Positions 1-5,724 of a stretch of DNA of 8,044 nucleotides are shown here, in pieces. Each line of letters opens with the position of its first letter. Position 1 is the first letter of the stretch. The stretch spans positions 1 through 8,044 of the forward strand of contig PMBA01000236.1 in NCBI GenBank assembly GCA_003152795.1, read 5' to 3'. A program made the position numbers and the translations under genes. Under the pieces are notes generated by a model. The model searched no databases, had not been told where the DNA came from, and saw only the letters and a program-made list of their open reading frames with translations. This DNA comes from Acidobacteriaceae bacterium. Lineage in GTDB: Bacteria; Acidobacteriota; Terriglobia; Terriglobales; Acidobacteriaceae.

Positions 1-40
1 GTTTGTCTAAGAATCTCAAAAACATTGTGTCAAAAACACG

Positions 41-103
41 TGTCATCCTGAGCGCAGCGAAGGACCTATGCATTTTGCTTGCACCACCAATCCTTCGCTT
101 CGC
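41..103. repeat. REP-like dispersed palindromic repeat
   Basis: Two inverted arms, 52-64 (GCGCAGCGAAGGA) and 91-103 (TCCTTCGCTTCGC), pair at 12 of 13 positions around a 26-base loop. The left arm sits in a TCATCCTGAGCG...AGGACCTATGC context. From memory, not from a search, this string is a common intergenic repeat in acidobacterial and other environmental genomes. Only one copy is in this window, so the dispersed nature cannot be shown from the sequence. It could be a REP/BIME-like element or a mobile hairpin remnant. Confidence 0.6.
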
Positions 104-345
104 CGAAAACTCTACGCTTCGAACCTATGCCGCGTATTTCCGGGACACGACACTAGAAGACTGCCGAAAAGTTCCGGTTTCGTATCGGGGTAGCGCTTCA
201 GCGATAGCGCAAGTCCTTCAAAATCGGACTCCCCTTTAGGGGCTGAGGCGGCGAAGTCCACTTTTTCCCGCAACCTCCCAAAGTCGCGCCCTCTGCCTTG
301 CCGATACTCGGGTTCCAGAAGCGTCAAGGCTGTGGAAATCATGGC

Positions 346-375
346 GGAACATAAGGCGCGAGTTCGTGGCATAAT
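346..375 (+). promoter_or_regulatory. Candidate promoter for the 85-aa gene
   Basis: CATAAT at 370-375 matches the -10 consensus TATAAT at five of six positions. GGAACA at 346-351 is a weak -35 (three of six) at an 18-base spacing. The predicted start point, about 382, lies only three bases before the ATG at 385, and no Shine-Dalgarno sequence precedes that ATG. If real, the transcript would be almost leaderless. The support is one hexamer, so confidence is low. Confidence 0.3.
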
Positions 376-384
376 CGCCGCATC

Positions 385-642
385 ATGGAAACCTCGAGTC
401 TCGATTTTGTGTATCTGGAGAGCGATCCACGAACCCTGCAGCCATCCGCCTGCATTTACCTGAAAACCGGCGCTAGGGACGATTACGCCGGGATCAAGGC
501 GGGAAAGTTGCTCAGCTCTCCCTGCCGGAGCTTGATCGAACTGGATGCCGAAATCAGAAGGCTGCACGCGGAATTGGAAGAAATTCGCGCCCGGGCCAAG
601 AAGAAATTTTACCGGGCGCATGCGATGGCAGCGGGCGCGTAG
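385..642 (+). CDS. Small hypothetical protein with a charged C-terminal helix
   Basis: This encodes 85 residues with no family that I recognise. The N-terminal half (residues 1-55) looks like a small mixed fold with 'DFVYLESDPR' and 'CIYLKTGARDDYAGI'. The C-terminal part (about 54-78) is a charged amphipathic helix or short coiled coil with Glu/Arg/Leu spacing (ELDAEIRRLHAELEEI), ending in a Lys/Arg-rich stretch. There is no signal peptide or membrane segment, so a cytoplasmic protein is expected. It has two cysteines, near residues 23 and 46. The codon use resembles that of the neighbouring genes, which argues for a real gene, but there is no clear ribosome binding site. It is 330 bases upstream of the encapsulin gene, on the same strand, and probably not in the same transcript. 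The overlapping antisense frame looks like its shadow. Confidence 0.55.
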   Translation: METSSLDFVYLESDPRTLQPSACIYLKTGARDDYAGIKAGKLLSSPCRSLIELDAEIRRLHAELEEIRARAKKKFYRAHAMAAGA

Positions 643-828
643 CAGCCCGAGTGGAGCATTGACATGTATGTCCATCTACAAACTGTCATTGACTGCTCTT
701 GACACAACCCATCCCGCCAATTTCAAATCTTCTCCGTTACTCCTGATCAAATTGGTGCGCTGTTTTCCCGCGACCGGGACGCGAGGGCCTCGTGGCGATT
801 TTTCGCGCGGGGAAACTGAACGTTTTTG

Positions 829-844
829 TGTGAACTGGGTCACA
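829..844 (+). promoter_or_regulatory. CRP/FNR-family operator, perfect TGTGA-N6-TCACA
   Basis: The two half-sites TGTGA (829-833) and TCACA (840-844) flank a six-base spacer, which matches the classical CRP consensus core at all ten fixed positions. The dyad centre is 836.5. With the -10-like TAGCAT at 866-871, the predicted start is 878, so the operator is centred at -41.5, the class II activator position known from E. coli CRP. The family of the binding protein is inference: CRP, FNR-like or CysR-like regulators use related palindromes. CysR, the sulfur regulator of the Synechococcus srp genes, belongs to this family, so sulfur-responsive control of the shell gene is a plausible hypothesis. 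Confidence 0.55.
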
Positions 845-865
845 GACTGGGCGGATGAATGCGGT

Positions 866-871
866 TAGCAT
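866..871 (+). promoter_or_regulatory. Candidate -10 element of the encapsulin operon
   Basis: TAGCAT matches TATAAT at four of six positions, including the most important T1, A2 and T6. The stretch at the -35 distance (843-848, CACTGG-like region overlapping the operator edge) has no recognisable -35 hexamer. That is expected for a promoter that depends on an activator bound at -41.5. A start near 878 would leave a 5' leader of about 95 bases. Confidence 0.4.
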
Positions 872-895
872 GTCCAGAAGAAAGAAAGTTTAAGC

Positions 896-905
896 TCTTG
901 CAAGA
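896..905. repeat. Perfect 10-base palindrome in the encapsulin leader
   Basis: TCTTGCAAGA is its own reverse complement. It lies about 18-27 bases after the predicted transcript start, a position where a repressor could act as a roadblock. A 10-base palindrome can occur by chance, so this is a note rather than a firm operator. Confidence 0.25.
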
Positions 906-958
906 TTCGCTTACCCAACGCCGAATATTCCGTTTTAACAATTACTTCCTTATTCACT

Positions 959-964
959 GAGGAG
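959..964 (+). promoter_or_regulatory. Ribosome binding site of the encapsulin gene
   Basis: GAGGAG ends eight bases before the ATG at 973. It fixes that ATG as the start. Confidence 0.8.
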
Positions 965-972
965 CAACTGCC

Positions 973-1896
973 ATGGCTGAGAAAGCTGAAGTCCGTCACA
1001 CGCTGAGCGAGCAGCAGGCGCGCCAGCTCGCGAATGTCACCAAAACCGTCCCCATGATGGAGACGATCACGCCGCGCTGGCTGGTGACATTTCTATCGTG
1101 GGTACCGGTCGAGGCCGGCACCTACCGCGTCAACAAGGTGAAGCCCACCCATCCCGGAACCCGGACCATCGAGTGCAGTCCCGACGAAGAGATCGATCTT
1201 CCCGAGATCTACGTGGACTACGAAGAAAAGCCGCGCGAGTACACGCTGAACGCGGTTACCACCGTGCTCGACGTGCAGACCCGCATTTCCGACCTCTACC
1301 GCAGCCCGCACGACCAGATTCGCGAACAGCTCCGCCTGATGATCGAAAAGGTGAAAGAGCGTCAGGAAAACGAACTCGTCAACAATGCCGAGTACGGCTT
1401 GATCAATAACGTTGTCTCTGACTTCCGCGTCAAAACCAGAAAGGGAGCGCCCACGCCCGACGACCTGGACGAACTTATCTCCAGGGTCTGGAAAGAGCCG
1501 GGCTTCTTCCTGGCGCATCCGCGCGCCATCGCGGCGTTTGGCCGCGAGTGCACGCGTCGCGGCGTTCCGCCCCCAACCGTGAACCTTTATGGCTCACAGT
1601 TCTTGACCTGGCGGGGTCTGCCGCTGGTTCCCTGCGACAAGCTGGCGGTCAAGGCAGAGAAGACCAATATTCTCCTGCTGCGCACCGGGGAGAAAAAGCA
1701 GGGCGTGATTGGACTGTTCCAGCCCGGCCTGCCGGGAGAAGTGACGCCCAGCCTGTCGGTTCGCTTCATGGGCATCAATCATAAGGCGATCGCTTCCTAC
1801 CTGATTTCGCTCTATTGCTCGATTGCGGTGCTCACGGAAGACGCAATCGGTGTGTTGGAGGGCGTCAATGTCGATCAATACCACGAGTACAAGTGA
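973..1896 (+). CDS. Family 2A encapsulin shell protein (SrpI-type)
   Basis: This 307-residue protein is the shell of a protein nanocompartment. I recognise it by its close overall resemblance to SrpI-type encapsulins. An N-terminal arm (about 1-45, with 'TITPRWLVTFLSWVPVEAGTYRVN') leads into an HK97-like fold. The E-loop region is about 60-90, acidic with 'DEEIDLPEIYVDYEEKPREY'. The long P-domain spine helix is about 104-138 (LYRSPHDQIREQLRLMIEK). The A-domain follows, with the typical 'FLAHPRAIAAFGREC' and 'LTWRGLPLVPCDKL' at about 179-224 and 'GEKKQGVIGLFQPGLPGE' at about 239-256. There is no cyclic-nucleotide-binding insertion, which argues for type 2A over 2B. Characterised members form 60-subunit, T=1 cytoplasmic capsids. 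Its length fits the family. Four cysteines are present (68, 193, 221, 282). It forms an operon with its cargo gene, which starts inside its last codons. Confidence 0.93.
   Translation: MAEKAEVRHTLSEQQARQLANVTKTVPMMETITPRWLVTFLSWVPVEAGTYRVNKVKPTHPGTRTIECSPDEEIDLPEIYVDYEEKPREYTLNAVTTVLDVQTRISDLYRSPHDQIREQLRLMIEKVKERQENELVNNAEYGLINNVVSDFRVKTRKGAPTPDDLDELISRVWKEPGFFLAHPRAIAAFGRECTRRGVPPPTVNLYGSQFLTWRGLPLVPCDKLAVKAEKTNILLLRTGEKKQGVIGLFQPGLPGEVTPSLSVRFMGINHKAIASYLISLYCSIAVLTEDAIGVLEGVNVDQYHEYK
1857..1862 (+). promoter_or_regulatory. Ribosome binding site of the cargo gene, inside the shell gene
   Basis: GGAGGG, followed by a five-base spacer, precedes the ATG at 1868. It decides the cargo start over the in-frame ATG at 1823, which has no such site and would add a 15-residue basic extension read from the shell gene in another frame. 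Confidence 0.8.
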
Positions 1897-4402
1897 TCGC
1901 ATCGCGACCGGCTCGCCGACATTGTCTTCCGCGCCAGAAGCCGTACAGCAAGGTCCGCAGAAGTATGAAGGCATGCCGGCCGTGATGGCCGCACTACCCG
2001 ATCCGGCAGTGATTGCGAAGCTCGCGAACGAGTTTTTCGCAGCGCTGCCGGGTGCGACGACGCCTGTCCCGGTGTCGCCGGCTTCGCCCAGCGACGTTGA
2101 TTTACGCGGGATTTCGGGAGCGGCGCCGCAAGGGGCGGTTCCGGATTACCCACGCGAAACATTCTCGGCGCCCGCCGCGCCCAATCAGCGCTCCATTCCA
2201 GGGGGTCCGCAACTGCCCTCGTCACCGCCCACCGGCACGTTGAATGAGGCCGATTTCCGCGCCATTGCCGCTTCGCTGGCGGGCGCAACGCCGTTTGCGC
2301 CCCAGGCTTCTGTCGCAACTCCTCCTCCCTCGGTGCAGAATTCTTCGCCGTCTTCCGTGGACGGAGGGCAGGGTGGTCCCTGGGCAGCCGCCCCGCAGAT
2401 TCCTCCAGCGGCCGAGATGTATTCCTTTCCCGGTGTCCCAGCCGTGCCTGTTTCATCGCCGACCGCTCCGCCGGGCGGCTCGGAACTGGCGGCAGCTCCG
2501 GCCTTGCCCGCGCCGGCAGGCGATTCTGGCGGTGCAAATAGAGCGGACCCATGGGCCGTAGCCCCCCACTTCGCCGGGCTAAACGATGTATTCTCGTTCC
2601 CGCGCATCCCCGGCGTTTCGGTTCCCGCCGTTCCGGCAACGGATACCTCGCAGCCGAGCTTACCCGCGACGCAGCCAGTTCTTGGTACGATTCCCGCGGC
2701 AACGTCGGCTGCGCCCAATGCCGCGACCAGGACAGGCTTGCCGGACTCCTTGCCCGCTGTCCCTGAGTCTGTTCCGTCATTCGCGATTCCGGAAGCGACT
2801 GCCGATTCGGCTGATGCGGAAAAAGCTGTTTACCCGGGTGCTGCGACCAGGTTTCCATCGGGCAGCGAGCTGTTTTCTTTTCCGGGAGTGCCGGGAGCGC
2901 AATCGCCTCCTGGAGTTCCACTTCCGCCTTCGTCAATTCCGACAGAACCCACAACTGAGGTCGACCTTGGCGCCCTGCCGACCTCGCTCGCGGGCGCGTC
3001 GACAAATACTTCGCGAGTACCCGGTTTCCGACCACCGGCGGTTCCGGGCGCGACCGGCGAGAATGGCAATCAGGAAACGAGAGGGCCGCAGACGGCTTCT
3101 CTGCCACCCGGCATTGAGTCGGGCGAGTTTCGTCCAGATCTGGAGCCGGCGGAACTTGGAGTCGCCAAGCGTCCACTCGATCCGCGGTTGATCCGCCAGG
3201 ATTTCCCCATCCTCCAGGAGCGGGTCAACGGAAGGCAGTTGGTCTGGCTCGATAACGCCGCCACCACCCAGAAGCCGAACGCGGTCATCGATCGGCTATC
3301 GTATTTTTACCGGCACGAGAATTCCAACGTCCACCGCGCGGCCCACACGCTGGCGGCGCGCGCCACCGATGCCTATGAGAGCGCCCGCGAGAAGACCCGA
3401 CGCTTCCTGAACGCTTCTTCGACCCGCGAGATCGTGTTTGTGCGCGGCACCACCGAGGGTATCAACCTGGTCGCCCAGGCGTGGGGACGCCGCAACGTGC
3501 AGCAGGACGACGAGGTGCTGATCACCTGGCTGGAGCACCACGCCAACATCGTCCCCTGGCAGCAACTGTGTTCGGAAAAGGGTGCCCGGCTGCGGGTAGC
3601 TCCGGTGAACGATCGCGGCGAAGTGATCCTGGAAGATTTTGAAAAATTGCTGAGCCCGCGCACCCGCATTGTGTCGTTCAGCCACGTTTCCAACGCTCTC
3701 GGAACCATCACACCTGCGCGCGAGATGGTGGAGATGGCGCACCGTTACGGCGCGCGCGTGCTGGTCGATGGCGCGCAAGCTGTCTCCCACATGCGCACGG
3801 ACGTACAGGCGCTGGACTGTGACTTCTACGTATTCTCAGGACACAAGGTCTTCGGTCCCACCGGCATTGGCGCGGTCTACGGAAAGCTTGATCTGCTCGA
3901 CAGTATGCCTCCGTGGCAAGGCGGCGGCAACATGATCGTGGACGTCACCTTCGAAAAAACCACCTACCACGCAGCACCGGCGCGCTTTGAGGCGGGCACC
4001 GGCAACATCGCCGATGCCGTCGGGCTGGGCGCGGCGCTCGACTATGTTGAACAGGTCGGAATGGAAAGCATCGCCGCCTACGAGCATGAACTGCTGAATT
4101 ATGCGACCGCTGGACTGCTTACTGTTCCCGGGTTGCGGCTGATCGGAACCGCGCGCGAAAAGGCTGGGGTCATGTCTTTTGTTCTCGACGACGTTCGCAC
4201 CGAGGACGTGGGCGCCGCGCTGAGTCAGGAAGGAATCGCGGTGCGTTCCGGCCACCACTGCGCCCAGCCGATTCTGCGCCGCATGGGAGTCGAGGCCACG
4301 GTCCGCCCGTCACTCGCGTTCTACAACACCTGCGAAGAGATCGACGCACTGGTTGCGGCGCTGCTGCGCCTGCAGGCGGGACGCGGCCATCGCGACCTTT
4401 AG
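1868..4402 (+). CDS. Encapsulin cargo: SufS-type cysteine desulfurase with a long disordered targeting tail
   Basis: This 844-residue protein is a PLP enzyme that converts L-cysteine to L-alanine and leaves a persulfide on its catalytic cysteine. Residues 1 to about 435 are predicted disordered: rich in Pro, Ala, Ser and Gly, without cysteine, and with Trp only at 172 and 229. A conserved-looking helix (DPAVIAKLANEFFAALPG) lies at 45-62. Three SFPG(V/I)P-type repeats and three D-x-(L/F)...GA repeats follow. The class V aminotransferase domain is about 436-840: LDNAATTQKP at 461-470, LEHHANIVPWQ at 555-565 (PLP-stacking His 557), DGAQ at 634-637, the Schiff-base lysine K660 in SGHK, catalytic C798 in RSGHHCAQP, and R813. 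The short active-site loop marks a group II (SufS-like) enzyme. In family 2A systems such tails load the enzyme into the capsid. The start overlaps the shell gene by 29 bases. From memory the Synechococcus tail is about 225 residues, so this one is unusually long. Confidence 0.92.
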   Translation: MSINTTSTSDRIATGSPTLSSAPEAVQQGPQKYEGMPAVMAALPDPAVIAKLANEFFAALPGATTPVPVSPASPSDVDLRGISGAAPQGAVPDYPRETFSAPAAPNQRSIPGGPQLPSSPPTGTLNEADFRAIAASLAGATPFAPQASVATPPPSVQNSSPSSVDGGQGGPWAAAPQIPPAAEMYSFPGVPAVPVSSPTAPPGGSELAAAPALPAPAGDSGGANRADPWAVAPHFAGLNDVFSFPRIPGVSVPAVPATDTSQPSLPATQPVLGTIPAATSAAPNAATRTGLPDSLPAVPESVPSFAIPEATADSADAEKAVYPGAATRFPSGSELFSFPGVPGAQSPPGVPLPPSSIPTEPTTEVDLGALPTSLAGASTNTSRVPGFRPPAVPGATGENGNQETRGPQTASLPPGIESGEFRPDLEPAELGVAKRPLDPRLIRQDFPILQERVNGRQLVWLDNAATTQKPNAVIDRLSYFYRHENSNVHRAAHTLAARATDAYESAREKTRRFLNASSTREIVFVRGTTEGINLVAQAWGRRNVQQDDEVLITWLEHHANIVPWQQLCSEKGARLRVAPVNDRGEVILEDFEKLLSPRTRIVSFSHVSNALGTITPAREMVEMAHRYGARVLVDGAQAVSHMRTDVQALDCDFYVFSGHKVFGPTGIGAVYGKLDLLDSMPPWQGGGNMIVDVTFEKTTYHAAPARFEAGTGNIADAVGLGAALDYVEQVGMESIAAYEHELLNYATAGLLTVPGLRLIGTAREKAGVMSFVLDDVRTEDVGAALSQEGIAVRSGHHCAQPILRRMGVEATVRPSLAFYNTCEEIDALVAALLRLQAGRGHRDL
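2093..2998 (+). repeat. Second tail motif: D-x-(L/F)...(L/I)-x-GA, three copies
   Basis: Residues 76-85 (2093-2122, DVDLRGISGA), 127-140 (2246-2287, EADFRAIAASLAGA) and 364-377 (2957-2998, EVDLGALPTSLAGA) share an acidic-x-D-(L/F) opening and a Gly-Ala ending. The second and third copies match best, both ending in SLAGA. They bracket the SFPG units and could form short helices, unlike the proline-rich linkers around them. The first copy is the weakest. Confidence 0.5.
2375..2896 (+). repeat. Three SFPG(V/I)P units in the cargo tail
   Basis: Three diverged copies of a unit of about 23 residues lie in the tail: residues 170-192 (2375-2443, PWAAAP...EMYSFPGVPAV), 227-250 (2546-2617, PWAVAP...DVFSFPRIPGV) and 321-343 (2828-2896, YPGAAT...ELFSFPGVPG). 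The shared pattern is P-(W/G)-A-x-(A/T), then about eight residues, an acidic or polar residue, (M/V/L)-(Y/F)-S-F-P-(G/R)-(V/I)-P. They keep the protein motif more than the DNA, which suggests selection on the peptide. The likely role is multivalent docking to the inner shell surface; this is inference. Confidence 0.7.
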
Positions 4403-4465
4403 CGTTGCGACCGAATACAGCGAAGCTGCGGAGCCGCATGTCCCGCCCGCCCGCCATACTCGTGG

Positions 4466-4482
4466 ACGGGCGAAGCGCCCGT
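4466..4482. terminator. Hairpin between convergent genes, possible terminator
   Basis: ACGGGCG, an AAG loop and CGCCCGT form a perfect 7-base-pair stem between the ends of the cargo gene (4402) and the convergent membrane protein gene (4520). No T-run follows on either strand, so it is not a canonical intrinsic terminator. Its place between two gene ends supports a role in termination or mRNA 3' end protection. Confidence 0.4.
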
Positions 4483-4519
4483 TACTCCACCGTTGAATCA
4501 TCAGCCAGTTGCCGTTCAG

Positions 4520-5713
4520 CTACACCTTCGCAGGCTGCACTCGCCAGTTCATCTTCTTCCAGTCAATTCTTTTCCAGTCGATCCTCGTGCGGACCAGCGA
4601 AAGGATCAGCATGAATAGAAAAATTTCCACCAACCCTCGCGAAGCGGTGGCAATGGTCTGGGCCCGTTTGGGAAGCAGGGAATAGCGCCCGTACACGAAC
4701 TCTATGTGGACCCAGTACACGAGTAAGGAGGTCTGGCCCAGTTGAACGAGTGGGCTGAAGCCGCGAGTTGCCAGTCCCCAGCGACACCATGCGTAACTGA
4801 GAAATGCGATGACTAACAAGAGACCTGCACGCATCATCAGGAAGTTAGGACTGGTGTGCCAGTAGTCGTAAGTGGCGTAAAGGTGGAACGAAGAGTGGTC
4901 GAGCTGGCGCGCCGCGAGAATTGCAATGGCTCCGGCGGCGGCGAAGAGCGCCAGCGTTTTGGCGGATTGGGCGCGGGCGCGCTCGCTAAATAGGATGAAC
5001 CCGGCGGCCAAACCGGCGAAGGCAAACGCGGCCCATGGAAAGATCGAGAAGAGCCATGATTGAGGCGCGCCGAGGTTGTGGCATCCGTCGATGTAGGACT
5101 CGAGCGGCCAGGGCAGCCATGTGGGTCGCCAGGTGGTGTACAGGGGCGGAGTCAGCAGGGCGATCAAGGCAGCGGCCGCAATGGCGGCGACTGCTAACAG
5201 ATTCGTCGGCAGTGCTACCTGGCTCGTAAGTTGTATGCCATGGCGGCGCTTCGCGATACTTAGAGTCATCCCACAGAGCAGCGCCATCATGATCATCGAG
5301 AGGCCGATGATATTCAGGACGTCCACGCGCAATAAGTCCGACCAGGGAGCCCACCCCCATGCGATCAGATACTCTTGCAGGCGGAAGAGGAGTCCGAAGG
5401 CAAAGATTTCGGCGCCGTGACGGGCCATGGTGCCGGTGATTTCGGCGGGACCCAGGCCCTTGCGGATGAGCTTGCCGGTCACCAGGGCGAAGGAAACTCC
5501 GGCTAGAAAAAGAAAGAGGGGCGCGGGCAGCGTGCCCAGGAGTTGCGATCCTTTGAGGAAGTTCGTGTTGCGCGCATCGCCGCCCAGCCAGGCATCGTAA
5601 CAGTGCGTCTGAAACATCAGGATGCAGGCCAAGCCGCGCATCCAGTCGATCCACGCGAGACGGGAAGTCGTTGGCGCCACGACCGCGGTTGATTCTTGCG
5701 CTGGTGGTTTCAT
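4520..5713 (-). CDS. Polytopic membrane acyltransferase-like protein (heparan-alpha-glucosaminide N-acetyltransferase/DUF1624 type)
   Basis: This encodes 397 residues with about ten hydrophobic segments (roughly 27-42, 62-80, 100-119, 132-152, 171-188, 219-243, 253-268, 291-310, 324-342 and 360-375), so it is an inner-membrane protein. The opening 'RLAWIDWMRGLACILMF' with His37 and the 'PAPLFLFLAGVSFAL' segment at 63-77 resemble the membrane acyltransferase group that includes PF07786 (HGSNAT-like) and acyltransferase 3 proteins. The likely job is moving an acyl group onto a sugar or envelope glycan, but the substrate cannot be told. I chose the ATG at 5713, 11 bases after the AIM24 stop codon, because the frame further upstream only shadows the AIM24 gene. 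No strong ribosome binding site precedes it, so translation may be coupled. The C-terminus has a basic, Trp-rich tandem repeat. Exact family assignment is moderately sure. Confidence 0.75.
   Translation of the reverse strand: MKPPAQESTAVVAPTTSRLAWIDWMRGLACILMFQTHCYDAWLGGDARNTNFLKGSQLLGTLPAPLFLFLAGVSFALVTGKLIRKGLGPAEITGTMARHGAEIFAFGLLFRLQEYLIAWGWAPWSDLLRVDVLNIIGLSMIMMALLCGMTLSIAKRRHGIQLTSQVALPTNLLAVAAIAAAALIALLTPPLYTTWRPTWLPWPLESYIDGCHNLGAPQSWLFSIFPWAAFAFAGLAAGFILFSERARAQSAKTLALFAAAGAIAILAARQLDHSSFHLYATYDYWHTSPNFLMMRAGLLLVIAFLSYAWCRWGLATRGFSPLVQLGQTSLLVYWVHIEFVYGRYSLLPKRAQTIATASRGLVEIFLFMLILSLVRTRIDWKRIDWKKMNWRVQPAKV
4544..4588 (-). repeat. Three 15-base tandem repeats at a gene end
   Basis: Plus-strand units CCAGTTCATCTTCTT, CCAGTCAATTCTTTT and CCAGTCGATCCTCGT lie head to tail at 4544-4558, 4559-4573 and 4574-4588. 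On the minus strand they encode the (I/M)-(D/N)-W-basic pattern at residues 378-391 of the membrane protein (RIDWKRIDWKKMNWR), just after the last membrane segment. The period of 15 keeps the frame, as expected from slippage within a gene. Confidence 0.7.
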
Positions 5714-5724
5714 CGCCGTTGCTA

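Larger units (their letters stand above)
1..384. other. Non-coding stretch upstream of the first gene
   Basis: I see no convincing gene here. Open frames exist on both strands, but they run through a dispersed repeat and give low-complexity translations; the plus-strand frame from position 3 contains 'VILSAAKDL', a translation I associate with this repeat rather than with a protein. The stretch holds the palindromic element at 41-103. Positions 104-345 show short GC-rich self-complementary patches, such as CCCC-TTTA-GGGG at 231-242, but no recognisable RNA gene. A possible promoter for the small gene at 385 lies at its end. Confidence 0.6.
643..972 (+). promoter_or_regulatory. 330-base regulatory gap before the encapsulin operon
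   Basis: No credible gene lies here. The stretch holds several dyads: GACAT-GT-ATGTC at 661-672 just after the small gene; CCAATTT/AAATTGG at 717-723 and 749-755, perfect 7-base arms with a 25-base spacer; a CRP-type palindrome at 829-844; and TCTTGCAAGA at 896-905. TTGACA at 699-704 looks like a -35 but has no good -10 at the right distance. The best promoter reading is the activator-dependent one at 829-871, described separately, which leaves a leader of about 95 bases. Confidence 0.5.

Noticed and set aside
3..239. Open frame of 78 codons at the left edge
   Set aside because: It runs through the palindromic repeat, has no ribosome binding site, and its translation is of the kind produced by this repeat.
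112..675. Minus-strand frame of 187 codons
   Set aside because: It is antisense to the better 85-aa gene, continues into the repeat-bearing non-coding stretch and has no domain-like composition.
699..704. TTGACA as a -35 box for the encapsulin operon
   Set aside because: No acceptable -10 lies 16-18 bases downstream; the start would also be over 240 bases from the gene.
1823..1867. In-frame upstream ATG that would add 15 residues to the cargo protein
   Set aside because: There is no ribosome site before it, while GGAGGG sits ideally before the ATG at 1868; the extra residues are shell-gene codons in another frame.
1875..3176. Long minus-strand frame of 433 codons opposite the cargo tail
   Set aside because: The GC-rich, Pro/Ala-rich coding strand suppresses stop codons in other frames. 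The product is Arg/Pro/Ser-rich without a recognisable domain, and no ribosome site precedes it.
2586..3191. Plus-strand frame of 201 codons inside the cargo tail
   Set aside because: An Arg-rich shadow of the disordered tail in another frame.
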